Part shown: piece by piece, positions 12,356-24,574 of the stretch | Layout of the letters: each line of letters opens with the position of its first letter | Position numbering within the stretch: position 1 is the stretch's first letter | Source of the DNA: Theristus sp. LFF4_11 | Taxonomy: Eukaryota; Nematoda; Chromadorea; Monhysterida; Xyalidae | Reading direction: 5' to 3' | Length of the DNA stretch: 64,000 nt | Assembly (NCBI GenBank): GCA_030248135.1 | Contig: JASANC010002312.1 | Location: 1 to 64,000, forward strand | The notes under the pieces: generated by a model | Databases searched by the model: none | Told to the model about the DNA's origin: nothing | Seen by the model: the letters and a program-made list of their open reading frames with translations, nothing else | Program-made: the position numbers and the translations under genes

Positions 12356-15300
12356 AGCAACCATACATGTACGCCGCCGCCTCCAATCGCCGTGGTGCTG
12401 AGGAACAAAAACAGCAACATGGGAGACACAAATAACAACACGACCAATCAAAAAAACAACAACAATAACAACAACACCAGCTCAAGCTCAAACTCAAGCT
12501 CCACAACCAATCAACAGCCAGCAAGTCAAATCTCTCGAAATTCGGCCGTTCGAAAATCGCTCATTCTCGCGAACGGTCTCCCGACGGCGACGTCGACGGC
12601 GACGTCGACGGCGAAAAAAGAACTCGGAGAGAAAGAGACAGCGGAAATCGGCGGTTTGCTGAAGCGACTGAAGTTGAGCGATGATTTCGATGTGAAAATG
12701 TTCTTGGAAAGTTAGCTACAAACAGAAATTATTAATTTTTTATATTTTGTTGTATTGTTATAACCCCCAAAATTTTAAGGGGAAACCAAGAAGTTCAAAA
12801 TTTTTACTTGGTCGAAATCCCACCTCGTTTATAAGGCCGGACTTCCTAACAAGACCTCCTCCCTCTTATACGGTTGTCACACGAAATTCCACCTGTTTTT
12901 CAGAAATTTTTGATTTTCAAATTTGTACAAGGGAGACCTTATAATGCAAGACTTTACGGTATTTGAGTGAAAAAAAACCATCACTTTCAAATAATAATAG
13001 GCAATTTCAAATCGGACGAGAACGCCGGCGCGTGCGCGCATCGCGTCGTGGCGTGCGCCATTCGTGACGCGTCCACGTCCAGCGGCGACTGTAAACTTTT
13101 GGCACGTGCCGCGGCCAGCTTGATCGAGTCCTCAGCGCCGGCCTCGTTCCATCGGTCGACCGTGAGCGCGCTGACGAAACTGTTCAATGAACGCGAGCAA
13201 CTGCGAAAGGACTCGTTTCGGTCGGTGCGGCGTTATTTCGATTATACAGTCATGCTTCTTATAGGAAATCAGCTGATTGGTTGGGATTACGGTATGCATG
13301 CTTTCTGTGCAGGCATTGTTGCTGTGGTGTGGGGCGGCGCTTGGTTTGCACAGAAAGCATGCATACCGTGATCCCAACCAATCCACTGATTCCCCACAAT
13401 TTAGAGTTCGGCTGTATGTCATGCGGCGGTATGTGTCACCGTGGTGCGGCTGCCGTATGTAAGTTGCCCTCGAATATATCCGAACTTGGTTGCCGATTTC
13501 CAGCGTTTTCACAACTTTACTGTCATCGAACCCAGTATTATTGCGCAATTCACATGCACTGACAAGTTACACACGTTCGTTCGTCGGTGCCTGGACTATG
13601 TTTTTCGCCATGAAGAAGTTTTTTTCAGAACGAGCTCATTAAAGATTGTTGTCAATTCGCACAACACCTCAGCGTGTACCGTGTTTTTTATTTCGACAGC
13701 CGCACCGCGGTCCAGCGCATCCTGTCCCACACAGCTATTGTTGATGGAAGCAGTTGTTTTGACTTGGTACTCTCTGAACTGTGAAACGAGCAGAGACGCC
13801 ACAAATGGTGTCCAGTTACGACTACTTGTACTCTTTCCTCAGCGTGGTCACGATTGATTTTGTTTGAATTTCGGTCCGTAATTGCAATATTACGCCGTGT
13901 GACTGCAAAAATCGATTTGTGATTTTGTGGAAAAGAGCAACAGCATTTGAATTGATCCTTTTTCCAGACAGTGGCTCGCGTTCCTGAACTTTCTCTCTGA
14001 CCTGTACGCAACGCTCGGTTTCGCGTATGAAGGTTGGTCCGATGTTTTTTATCTCATTTTTTTCTCGTTTCTCATTTGTATTATTTGCTTTCGTTTGTTT
14101 TTCATAGCTGTATTACGGATTATTTCTGGTGTTTCTTAACGTTCCTTTGCTTACGCTTGAATAAGTTGCAAAAAGTACTTTTGCATGGCCACAATGTCCA
14201 CGTTCCACGTAAATTAATATTGACATGTTTTTCCAGTTGCTCGTGACGGCAAGAATTAAAATTTCAAAGATCTTCTGCATGCATATGTCATAATGTTTTA
14301 ATGTTTTAATTTTAATCACATGTTTTAATACTGTTCATAAATTAAACTGTTCTGCCGCTTCAAGGTATTTACTGCCATGTCACGAGGCCACGATTTAGTG
14401 GCGAAAGTTTGTTGTAATTTTGTGCATTTTAACGAGAAATTAAGAGAACAATATTGTGAAAGCAGTCACCACCGGGTATGCAGCGACATTTCAAACGTGC
14501 AAAATGTTGAATATAATTTATCTGGACATCTCATAGAATAAATATTTTTGCTGATTAACATTTTTCAAAATCTTATGCGCTGATTGGCTGTAACGTGTCC
14601 GTGTTATCGAATCAGAATGCTTGAGACAAATGCGCAGCAAAAACTCTTTATTGCTCACAAAGACATTTACTGATGCACAACTTGTACTGCATAGTTTAGA
14701 TCTTCAGGTTGTTGACACATTGGATTACTTGGTTGATTTAATGGATCGCTTTGAGCATTTTGACTGTGGCTACGCATACAATGTCAACGCGTATCAGACA
14801 AACATATTTATCATATCTGTAGATATTTTGTCCGACATTTTGATGAATGTCACTGATCTTCGAAGTTTCGTGAATCGGGAAAGAAAACAGTGAAATAAAG
14901 TGACTAATCATTCAAACGTATACAGCAGTGGTGCGCTATTTATTTTGCCCCCAAAGTGAAATACATTTTCTTGCAAGAGGTTTTTTAACGACATGTTTTT
15001 TGAGATTTTAACTTTAAAAAGTGTCGTTGTTAGACGGGACAGACTTCTTTTCTGTATTGGAGATGTTCTGTTTTTTTTTTGCAAACAGAGGCGATGCAAC
15101 GAAACAGTCGTAGCATATGCAGTGTTAGCTGATGCTAACAGAATAAACATTGTAACTCCAAGAAAGTTTTCGCGTGAAATGTAATGAAAATGTAATTGAA
15201 AAGGTTTATTCAACTAGTACCTGTACTTGAATGAGAAATGTTACAATTTAAAAATATTTTTTTCTAAAGTGTGGAGTGTGGACTGCCTGAAGGTTGCATA

Positions 15301-15675
15301 ATATGGTTGAAGTCGTTGGAAAAAAGATATGCCAGAAAAATACTGAAATGCAGTATCAGTTCTGCGACTAAATGCGCTTGCAGACGTTGAAAGGAGATCA
15401 ATTTCATATGCATGATGGGGCAAATGAAAATGGCCCTAGTGTCTCAACCTTATCTCACGGACACGAGTCACTTCATCAATTTCGAATTCCCGCTTCAAGA
15501 ATGAAACTGCTCACATCTCTCTTGAGTTGCAGAACCAAAACAAAAGATAATAAATGAATGCATTCTGCAAAAAAAATGTTTTTTCTTCTTTACAGGCGAC
15601 CTCACGGACATTATGTTTCGGGTGTTCCATTATCTTCTGACTGATCCCGTCTTGCAAGTGCTCAGAATTGAAGAG
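10280..15675 (+). CDS. MIF4G-domain protein, 5' seven exons (PAIP1/CTIF-like)
   Basis: Seven exons join with perfect phase continuity: 10280-10376 (ATG), 10696-10775, 11045-11504, 11655-12710, 13001-13220, 13968-14032 and 15596-15675. The N-terminal part (about 565 residues) is low complexity and rich in Gln, His, Asn and Ser, with a near-pure run of about 33 Gln at 12255-12354. It is followed by a MIF4G fold: CAHRVVACAIRDAS, LFNEREQLRKDSFR, QWLAFLNFLSDLYATLGFAYE, LTDIMFRVFHYLLTDPV. The order and spacing match MIF4GD, PAIP1 and CTIF, which bridge mRNA-binding proteins to translation factors (family knowledge). The exon at 11655 runs into a stop at 12715 if the next intron is retained, giving a Gln-rich protein without MIF4G. 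A MITE begins 27 bp after the exon ending at 13220. Confidence 0.75.
13247..13414. mobile_element. MITE, CAGTCGAACTC family, copy 1
   Basis: Palindromic element with TA on both sides. The left end is diverged (CAGTCATGCTTCTTATAGG); the right end reads AATTTAGAGTTCGGCTG. The arms include AATCAGCTGATTGGTTGGGA and its complement. It sits in the MIF4G-gene intron, 26 bp after the donor at 13221. Confidence 0.75.
15359..15536 (+). mobile_element. MITE of the GTTCTGCGACTCAATG family
   Basis: Diverged plus-oriented copy: begins GTTCTGCGACTAAATGCG, ends TTGAGTTGCAGAACC, with the core TTTCGAATTCCCGC. It lies in the MIF4G-gene intron upstream of the exon at 15596. Confidence 0.55.
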
Positions 15676-16281
15676 GTACAGTGAACTTTAAAACGATGAA
15701 AAATACGCTCGCTAGTCGTAGCTTTCAAAATGATCTAGCAAAAGCCTATTATCATATGACGGTTATGCGGATGATTTCTGACATTATTTGAGAGCTTGAC
15801 AAGGTTTTTGCAGCAGCATGGTATTTTATTTTTATTTGCGTTGTCTAATAGAGTAGAGTGGTCTAATTACGGATTTGTGTTGTCAACTTTCTGAGTTATT
15901 TAAAATTTGCACACTGTTTGTTTGTCGTTTGTGGTCTTCTTCTTACTTTGTCTTTATGCTGACACTTTCATTATTTTTGTTTTCAATCAAGCAATAACTA
16001 TTCCATTTTTTATAATTCATAACAATTTTACACTAGTCAGGCAAAAATTGATATGACGACCCACACAAACGTGCTAAACGATGTTCGTTCTTGTGAGATA
16101 CCAGGATGAGTTTGATGTGCTTTTCAAAAAACATGTTCAATTCTGTTTTGTTCTTACAAAGTTCTGGTGCAGAGAGTTATTATTACAGTGTGTGAATAAA
16201 ATCAGTGAATTGTGCGCGTTTTAGAAAACTGAAGTTCACGCTTGTAAAAACATTCTTTTGCGTGCCATTTTTAGCCATATA

Positions 16282-16746
16282 CCGTATTACCCCCATTAAA
16301 CCCCCCCACCATTAATCCCCCCACCAATAAACCCCCACCCCCCCGACCAGTTTCCGAATAATCCCCCCCCCCACAAATAACCCCCCATGGGGGATTATTG
16401 GAGACCTGTTTGAAACACATACCCAGCGAATTCAGTGGCTGGTTGCAGTGAAAATGATGAAATTGTGCTACCAAAGGCCCCAAATGGGTGAGTTAATAGT
16501 AATTTCATTACAAAAGGCTGTTATAAAAGGAAATTTCTATGTAGAGTAGAAGTTTCTACGACTTTCTTGCCTGCCATGCCTTGCCTGCCTTGTATTTTTG
16601 CCATTTTTCAACAAACCCCCACCCCTAGAATTTTTTTGTAAATAAACCCCCCCCCCACCAATAATCCCCCCCCCACCAATAAACCCCCACCCCTAAAAGT
16701 CGCTGACGTATTAATCCCCCATGGGGGTTTATTGGGGGTAATACGG
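16282..16746. mobile_element. MITE, CCGTATTACCCCC family, copy 1
   Basis: Terminal inverted repeats CCGTATTACCCCC and GGGGGTAATACGG flanked by TA. Near both ends there are C-rich subrepeats of the type CCACCAATAAACCCCC. The middle is unique (about 16395-16610) and conserved among the three copies in the window (16282, 26267, 59288). It is non-coding. Confidence 0.8.
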
Positions 16747-17221
16747 TATGCCCATTTCATGCCAAAACATGAATCAGGTTGATAGTGGAGCTGAGCGGAG
16801 CACCACCACGCTTACCGCAGAAATAATGCTCTTCAACCGCATTTCAAGGGCATGGCATGAAAATTGGCATGAAAATGATCACGGCACGGAAGATGCCGTG
16901 AAAAGCATAGAAGTGCGCTCGCATATACGATGGCGGTTTCTGTTTCAAGGTTACTACAATGCGGTCGTCATTCTGGATAATTTTTTCTTAAACTTTTATT
17001 CATTACGACAGCTACACAATGAGTAACTGAACAATGTGTGTTTCTGTATGTAAATGTAAATGCATGTTTCTGTTAATTGCCTAACAAAGGGTTCAAAAAC
17101 CAGTTAACGCCAAAACAAGCAATAATAAAGTTGAAAAACCCACAGCAAAAAAAACCCTCCAACACGTTGAGATGCCGTTCAATATCTACATTTTTGCTGG
17201 TGAAAACAGCTGGTTCCCATT

Positions 17222-18045
17222 CTACTTCTTCTTCCAGTAGCCGTAGCCAGCCCAGTTGCCGTAGTGCCCCCATCCGTACGGGTATCCGGCGGCACCATAG
17301 TAGCCATGAGCGTAGCCAGCGTACGGGTAGCCCGCATAGCCATAGCCAGCAGCGTACGGGTACGCGCCGTAGTAGCCCCGGTGGTACGGGTATCCGTAGT
17401 AGCCGTGATGACCGTACGGGTATCCGTAGTAGCCACGGTGTGCGGGCCAGTTGGCCGGGTCTGACAGCTGCAGATCAGCGTGGTCCTGTTCGGGAGTGTC
17501 GGCGGGCAGGGTGGGCGCAGCGGGTACGACGGGCGCAGCGGGTACAACCGCGGCACGATGGCCGGTGTACCACGGTGCACCGTGCCACCAGGCGGACGCC
17601 GCTGCAAAGTAAAGGAAAAGGGAATGAGTGAGGGGAGGCTGAGGTTCGTATTTCGGTGGTATGCTCCTACTCCTCTGTACAGAGGTAACTTGAAAATGTA
17701 GGAGGAGTTAACTGCGGGGACGAAAGGCAAGGTGTGCACAATGTACAGTCGAACTCTAAATTATAGGGAATCAGCTGATTGGTTGGTGGTCACGTGATGC
17801 ATGCTTTATATGCAGAACGACAGACTTCGATGGACGACGCTTCGCAGCAATGCGTGCACAGAATGCATGCATCACGTGACCACCAACCAATCAGCTGATT
17901 CCTTATTTAGAGTTCGACTGTAACTAACTGCAGAAGATGAAAAATGGTACATGGCAAAATAAAACATAACGTAAAACGGTGCAAACGTGATTTTTATCTT
18001 ACAGTGAACGACGACCACAACCAACATCGCAATGACGGCCTTCAT
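17222..18045 (-). CDS. Gly/Tyr-rich secreted peptide (copy A)
   Basis: Two exons: 18003-18045 (ATG) and 17222-17601. The predicted protein is 140 residues. It starts with a signal peptide, MKAVIAMLVVVVVHSASA, then a WWHGAPWYTGH segment, a Pro/Ala linker (VVPAAPVVPAAP), a DHADLQLSDPANW segment, and about 60 residues of Gly-Tyr repeats (GYYGYPY, GYAGYPYAG), ending in WKKK. Gly/Tyr-rich secreted peptides in nematodes include epidermal antimicrobial (NLP/CNC-like) and cuticle or eggshell proteins; which applies here is not known. The intron carries a MITE (17746-17920). It is the head-to-head partner of the copy at 19617. Confidence 0.85.
17746..17920. mobile_element. MITE, CAGTCGAACTC family, copy 2 (best preserved)
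   Basis: Near-perfect palindrome. It starts CAGTCGAACTCTAAATTATA, ends AAATAAAGAGTT-type complement (TTTAGAGTTCGACTG), and is flanked by TA. The arms contain AATCAGCTGATTGGTTGG and TCACGTGATGCATGC. It lies in the single intron of the minus-strand Gly/Tyr peptide gene; the paralogue at 19617 lacks it. Confidence 0.85.
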
Positions 18046-19616
18046 TTTCGACGGAATTTCCTCCTCGTTAGAAATAAAAGCGAACAGCAAACTGAAAATG
18101 GTAAGCAGTCAAAAAAAGCCGCGTGTTCATTTGAGAGAGGGTCGTCTTTGAATCTGTTGCAATGAGAATTTTTCCAAGTTTCCAAATGAGATGCCACTTA
18201 TAAAAACAGGAAACTTGGCAAAATTTCCGAATTAAAAATGACAACTTCAATCCATGCTACTCTTGAACAGAACTTTGTTTGTTCAACTTTCCGCATGAAA
18301 ACACATTGCATGTGCATCACATGACTTATATTTTTTTGCTAAGAACCGGTTAATTGCATGAAAACCGTTGAAACAGAAATGCCCATTTCCCATTGCATCA
18401 CGCTCTGAATAATCCAAAAATAACTGTCAAATTAAACAAAAACAGAACAAAGCAATCAAAATCACAGCCCCATTTTTATAATTTCTATATTTTATAGGTG
18501 AAGTAACTGAAAATGAAAGTTTCTCAAATTTTGAAAACGCAAACAACATAATTGCGCCTTTTGTTATGATGATCTAATTATTGTTTTTTCACGCAGGTTT
18601 TCACATCTGCGGCAATTCAAAAAACTACCCAAACTACTGCAAATTTCGAAAGCAATTTCTTTATTACACACCTTTTTTCTAGCAGAAATGTTTCTGACAC
18701 AAAATAAGTTTTCAAATAATGCCGTATTTCCGATGCTTTACAATGAGAAAAAACAGCTTCAAACATTTTGCAACCAACATGATCTTAACGATGCGTGCAT
18801 TTCTGTTTTTTTCTCCTTTCACCTTTCGATAATTGTGAAATACGCACTACTTTTTAATTAAAACTGTTACAGTCTTTTGTATTGTTAAGCAAACACCTTC
18901 TGCTGTGTGTCTGAAAGTTTTTTTACACAAAAGAAGCAAAGCAGCACACCTTGGAAATGTGTAAATTATTTCATTTCACTGTTCAACAGACCGTTAATTG
19001 TCATTTGCGAAGCACAATAACCTGAAAGAAACCAGAACAGCTGAAACTTCCAGGAGAAAAACGTTTTCTCAATTTGGCCAGTTTTCTTTAACATTTAAAT
19101 AGAGTTACATCCGGTGGGGCGAGCGAAACATCAAGGTGCTATATAAAACAAATAATTTTGTTACCAAAAAGTTATTTCAAACGTGTCAGCTGTTCAATTT
19201 CAGCTTCATCAACTCTTGTGATTGGGAAACTCGAAAAAAGGTTTCGCTTCGCATATAAAAAACTTACCATTCGATTTTGTTAATTGTTTATTTATTCAGC
19301 ATTTAATTTCATTTACATGAGAATGAGAGAATGTAGGTAGTATAACTGCTCAAACACAGGATCATATATTTTTTTTCAAGTCATTGGATCCGTTTCCATG
19401 CCAGCCTTTCTGGGTGACCGTCGTGACTTATGAAATCGAATTCTTCCTCTAATTGTTTCAAATTTTGTTTAAATTTCATTCCGTTTCATTTTTACTTTTC
19501 CATTGTGTAACTTCACTTCACAGCGGAAGCGGTGTAAAAAGAAATATACTTCTTTTTCCGATTTTTCAGTTGATATTTACGCATACTTTCGCAAAAAACG
19601 AAACAAGCCAAACAAT
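18046..19616. other. Shared divergent upstream region of the Gly/Tyr peptide pair
   Basis: 1.57 kb between the two start codons. It is AT-rich and has no ORF of interest or recognised repeat. Both promoters should lie here if the pair is transcribed from it. No obvious inverted symmetry extends far from the start codons, so the duplication appears limited to the transcribed parts or is old outside them. Confidence 0.4.
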
Positions 19617-20326
19617 ATGAAGGCCGTCATCGCATTGTTGTTCGTCGTCGTCGTTCACTGTAGGTTTTAATTTTTTCACTTTATCACGTTTGTTTTGTCT
19701 TCGATTTACAATGTAACCATTTCGTGATTTTCATAATATTCGCAATAAATGCCATGGTTCCGTCAGTGCCAGTTTTTTCCCGCAAGTTTTTCAGTTTCAG
19801 TCGAAACCTTCTTGTCTCAACGTGAAAACTGGATAGTAAAATAAATTAAGAATGTGCCTTCAGTTTCAAATCAAAACAACCGAACAAAAAATTTGTAAAT
19901 TCCGAAAACAATTCCATCTAACAAAGCAAAAAATCTTCTTTTCCAGCGGCATCCGCCTGGTGGCACGGTGCCCCGTGGTACACCGGCCATCGTGCCGCAG
20001 TTGTACCCGCTGCGCCCGTCGTACCCGCTGCGCCCACCCTGCCCGCCGACACTCCCGAACAGGACCACGCTGATCTTCAGCTGTCAGACCCGGCCAACTG
20101 GCCCGCACACCGTGGCTACTACGGATACCCGTACGGTCATCACGGCTACTACGGATACCCGTACCACCGGGGCTACTACGGCGCGTACCCGTACGCTGCT
20201 GGCTATGGCTACGCGGGCTACCCGTACGCTGGCTACGCACATGGCTACTATGGTGCCGCCGGATACCCGTACGGATGGGGACACTACGGCAACTGGGCTG
20301 GCTACGGCTACTGGAAGAAGAAGTAG
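19617..20326 (+). CDS. Gly/Tyr-rich secreted peptide (copy B)
   Basis: Two exons, 19617-19659 and 19947-20326, have exactly the same lengths (43 and 380 nt) and splice phase as copy A. The signal peptide is MKAVIALLFVVVVHSASA. As read here, the mature part is identical in amino acids to copy A; the second exons differ at about seven positions, all synonymous. The frame has no internal ATG, so it does not stand out as an ORF without splicing: the donor is CACT|GTAGGT and the acceptor TTTTCCAG. The C-terminus is YGYWKKK. The function is unknown; a secreted structural or antimicrobial peptide is plausible. Confidence 0.85.
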
Positions 20327-21586
20327 AATGGGAACTATCTGGGTTTCGTTAAAACAACGACGAAAAAGTGTGAATATCAAAGGCATCTCAACGTTTTGGA
20401 GTCTTAAAATGAATCTTCTAGTCGCAGCTTGTTAAAAAATTGTATATTGTTAGGCAAATGGAACTATTAAAAATCACTTTTAAGAGGTGATGTGTGTTTT
20501 AACATGCATTTCTGAGTTGTACGTGCCGCAGAGACTGTATTCGTTTCATAGTTTTTCACCTTACAAAAAACACTCAAAATTATAAAGCTCAATCAGGAAT
20601 AAAAATTACAACATATGCCGACGGTTAATGGTTAGATTCCAGCTGGTCTCCCGTATTTTTTTATTTGACACTGACAAAACTCCAAATGACTAGAAAATGT
20701 CCTGCAAAAAAGTATTAGACAATAACATGAAAACATACAAGGTACAATAACAAGAGGAATCGTTGCTACGCAAAATAGTGATGGCTTACGTAAAACAATA
20801 ATTTGGCAAACAAACAAAAAAAATTGTGAAACTGTACTACGGTTAATTTTGGTTTTTAAGTTATCACTATTTAAAAAACTATGGTACACATATGCATATT
20901 GTAACATACATACTCTTTCATGAAAAGCTAAATAAAGAGAGACATAAAGAGTGAAAATATTCCAAGTTAAAAAAGAAAAAACACAATATTAACCGTTCAG
21001 TTCAATATTCAACGCCTGTGAATGTAACCAGAATACAAAATTACCAAATTTCAAACCAAATTTGCAAATTGTATTCCAGCAACAAAGATCAAAAATCGTC
21101 ACGGCCTACGCTACATACGCTGTATTTTAAAATTTTTGGCAGCTTTATTTTGGACAAGTTGACAATAGAAAATTAGAAAATGGGTGACATTAGAAATTAG
21201 GAAACTAAGAAAAAACTTCATTGGAGCAAAGTGAGCACTGCGTCAAAATTTTGCAGTGCAAAATGAGGTAAGCAGAAAATCGAATTCTGATGAATCCATT
21301 GCAATTCAGAACAATTCAGCAGACCGAAAGATAATATTTACTGAGTTTAGTAGATGGGCGATGCAAACTACTGAGTTCAACTAATGGAATTCAAAAATTA
21401 CAAAACGTAATACGGACAATAAAAGCACATGAAGTCCGCTTTTTTATACATCCCACGTATTTCATAAATGAAAACCAACACAGAAATAATCATCCAAAAG
21501 ATACCAGAAAAAAAACCAAAAAAGAACAATCACAACAACAGCAATCAAAACGCAATAATCACAAAAACGCGCGCGCGCAACATCTT
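20327..21586. other. AT-rich intergenic stretch
   Basis: Nothing recognisable as coding or as a repeat. It separates two convergent genes, the Gly/Tyr peptide and the Ly6-like gene, so it should contain both 3' UTRs and polyadenylation sites. AATAAA occurs near 20598. Confidence 0.35.
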
Positions 21587-22785
21587 TCATCGCACCACGC
21601 ACGCCGTCACGAGAAACGCCGCGTAAACGCTCAGTAAACGCGCGTATGACGCGTGCGATAACGCGGCCGCATCAGAGGCGCCTTGCGCCGCATTGTTGTT
21701 GTTGCTGTTCAGCTCGCGCATCAGCTGTCGCAGCCGTACGTCGCTGTTGCACATGTCCGTGTTGCAGCAACACAACTGAAGCTGCCCCGTGATTTCGGTG
21801 AATCGCGTCAATTCGTGGCAGCCGACGCCTCGCTGATCGCACATCTCATTGCCCTTAACAGACTCGACGCATTTCCATTGTGTTCCGTTCACCGGCACGC
21901 CGGCGCCGACACCTGAGAAACGAAACGTTTTGTCACTACCGCTCGTGGCCTGGGTGGTAGCGCGTTAGACTATTGTCTGTGCGTTTGGGGATCGAGCCCT
22001 GCAGAGGGGTGTATTGGCACTTAATGACAGTGAAAACTCGATGGGCACCCTAGTCAACGGCTTTCGGTACGCTTTTCTGGGTTAGCCCTGGCTAAAAACA
22101 TCGCTGAAAATCCCCGGTCGTTCGTTCGCTGTTGTGTTTTCTTTTTGAAGTATGTACAGTTTTACTTTTTAGTATTGTTTTAACATTTCAACTCACACCA
22201 GTGTCTCACTGAGAAAACAGAGCACTCTGAAAGAAATGAACTGTCTTTCAAGCCTTCGCGTTTTCAAGGATGCCGATGCAGCACGGAACTGCGCACTGAT
22301 TACGGCTGGGGCATTGTAACAGTTTCTTCGAAGCAACCTTTTTGCGTATCATGTAAATATGAGTGCAGTACTTGCTTTTTTTAAACGCTTCTCAGGAAAA
22401 ATTTTATTTTTAACGAACCATTAATCTTCGCTTCTCCCTCTTCGATGACCAATCGGCTGCACCATTTCCGCGCTTGACACGGTGCACCGGTTCTCTGGTT
22501 CTTCATCAGGCCAATCGACGGTACAACCAAATCAATTTCGGTCTGATTGAAGCAGCGTAACGCGTACGATGATTGGGCGTGAAATGTGAGCATAAATGCG
22601 CATAACAACGTCAGCGTTATCGGTGTTACGGGAGTTCTGACGTGCCGAAATGTGCGTTTTGTAGCGTTGTTCGGTGCCGATTTTGTTGTCTTGTGGTCCT
22701 TGTTTTCGCGAAACATCTTGCTGTTATTGAGCCGTTGTTGTCGCAATTGAATTGACGGCAATTTAGAGGTTGACACGGAGTCCAT
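21587..22785 (-). CDS. Ly6/three-finger (uPAR-like) GPI-anchored protein
   Basis: Two exons, 22419-22785 and 21587-21912, join in phase 1. The product has about 55 polar residues, a hydrophobic signal segment (TLTLLCAFMLTFHAQSSYA), then a cysteine-rich domain beginning LRCFNQTEI. That domain carries CQARKWC, WKCVESVKGNEMC, GCHEL and the diagnostic CCCNTDMCN. After an Asn/Ala linker it ends in a hydrophobic tail (YARLLSVYAAFLVTACVV), as expected for a GPI-anchored Ly6 protein. Start choice is uncertain: Met24 or Met66 would put the signal peptide nearer the N-terminus. A SINE lies 31 bp upstream of the second exon's acceptor. The ligand is unknown. Confidence 0.8.
21943..22120 (+). mobile_element. 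tRNA-derived SINE, most complete copy
   Basis: A head like a tRNA gene carries a box-A-like TGGCCTGGGTGG and a box-B-like GGGATCGAGCCC about 30 bp apart. It is followed by a tail conserved in all copies: CACTTAATGACAGTG, AAACTCGATGGGC, CTGGGTTAGCCCTGGC and AAAATCCC. It lies antisense in the Ly6-like gene intron. Other copies: 3083, 5953, 35530 and the right edge of the window. Confidence 0.8.
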
Positions 22786-24574
22786 GATTTGAGTCTTCTG
22801 AAAAATAGCGGGAAAATAATTGAATAACGTTCAAATGGTTTTGCAGGTGTGTGGTAGTTGTAGTTAGTAGTGTTACGGAAGCAAATCATTGTGTCGAATT
22901 GAACAAATAAGATTTGCAAGCACACAAGCAATCCAACTTGGTTAACTTATCACTATAGTATTTCAAAACTTCCTCAAAATCCGATGGTACAGTCGCACCA
23001 TACGAGATTCATTTTAAGCCGCTTCACAAACAATGACGACCGAAGTGAAAAAGGTGTGTAAAAATAACGCATTCCAAGGCGGATAATCAGAGAAGAGAAA
23101 AAAGTATTTTGTGTATGCACAGAGTTTTACCTAAGTGCGTGACGGTTTTAAAAACACATTTTGATTAAAAAATTTAAACACTTTTATGCGGCTTACTAAA
23201 ACTTTAAATTTAGCAAAGGCAAGACAGGTAAACCTTTCCAAGCGATTGTATTCTAGACCTCTGTATTTCATCAGAATTGGTATATCGACCATTTCGAGGA
23301 TAATAGCAATAACATTAATAGATTTTCCTGCCAAAAAACTACTCGATGATGTTCAGAGGTGTGGTTGTGGTTAATTTTCGTGCAAGCCAGTTGTTGTTGT
23401 TGTTATATGGAGACTCCAAAAACCAAACTGACTCTATTCCGAAAGCAGAAAACAGGAGGCCTACAAATTTCTATTACTTCAGAGCATAAAAAAGGCGAGC
23501 AAAAGAACTGGAGGGCAATTATTTACAACGCCGACATTCGTGGCCATTGCAAATATATAGAGCGGCTTTTATAAATGGTTTTCCGATTATAATCTAACTG
23601 GCGGTTAAAACGTTTTTTGCGTGTGAAACAATATTTGTTGAAAATTCGGCAGACGAAAGTTTGGTTTTTTCACTTTTTGCAACGCTGTGGTAAGACTTGC
23701 ACAAGGTGGTACTGTGAATTTGTGCTGTTTATGTTTACGGTTTTCTGTTGGTGTTTATTTACCGCAATATTACGAAATTATATTTTGAAATATACAACGC
23801 TGCAGCAAATTTCAGGCATTTATTTCTGCGTCAGCTTCAACGGAATTTTGGTTTTTTAGCAAGAATATTATCTGATATTTGACTGCATGCAGGTTCGTTT
23901 GCTATCTTAAGTGGACTAACTGAACGCACTTATCGCTTGCAAATTCAAAAACAGATTATGAAACATCAGGTGACGTTAGAAACCTTCATAGAGCCGACAG
24001 GATAACGATTATTTACAATTATTTTTACATCATCAAACAAATTTTCATACAAAAATACAATTTGTTCTCGAACTTACCTGGAAAAGGAAACCCAATATTA
24101 AGATACCTCATAACATTGTTGCATATAAGGCATATATATATGTATAGAAATAAGCCATCCGCAAAATAAGACATGTCAGTTGATGGGCGCAAAACACTTC
24201 TCGTCTCCGAACATTGAAACAAACGTTGAAGAACCCCGAAAACAGTGTACTGTCGTCAGGGTATGTGCAATAGTTAATTAAAACGGCATTATTAACGCAA
24301 TGCATGCGTCTCCAGTATTATGTTGAAATGTATTGAGGAATTGCGAAAACGTCTGAAAAATACCACGTGAAAACGTGCGCACACTGTACATATGCGCGTA
24401 TTTCAATAAATAATTTCCAGATGAGCCTATGTATATGAGGCGGGTGTATGGAATTAAAGCGGGACCATCTGAGCCTTCTCCTGAAGCAAGTCTCTTCGAG
24501 GATACGCCTCTTCGCAACGGCGACACATTTTGAATATATGACTGATAGTATATGAATTTAACCGTTTGTTACAG
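22786..24574. other. No recognisable gene
   Basis: AT-rich sequence upstream of the Ly6-like gene and, on the preferred model, inside a MIF4G-gene intron. Several short ORFs are present, but none has a recognisable domain or a splice context that would link it to a neighbour. Confidence 0.3.

Noticed and set aside
11742..12524. Minus-strand poly-Val, poly-Leu and poly-Cys ORFs
   Set aside because: They are antisense shadows of the CAA repeat in the MIF4G-gene exon.
16748..17026. 92-codon plus-strand ORF
   Set aside because: Its start codon lies at the MITE edge, there is no domain, and no splice partner is found.
17077..20435. Arg/Thr/Ser/Pro-rich ORFs at both Gly/Tyr loci
   Set aside because: Out-of-frame or antisense readings of the Gly/Tyr exon 2; the spliced frame begins with a signal peptide and is conserved by synonymous change.
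21943..22000. Possible functional tRNA gene
   Set aside because: Box-like motifs are present, but no cloverleaf with paired acceptor ends could be drawn and the sequence is part of a dispersed repeat, so it is a SINE head.
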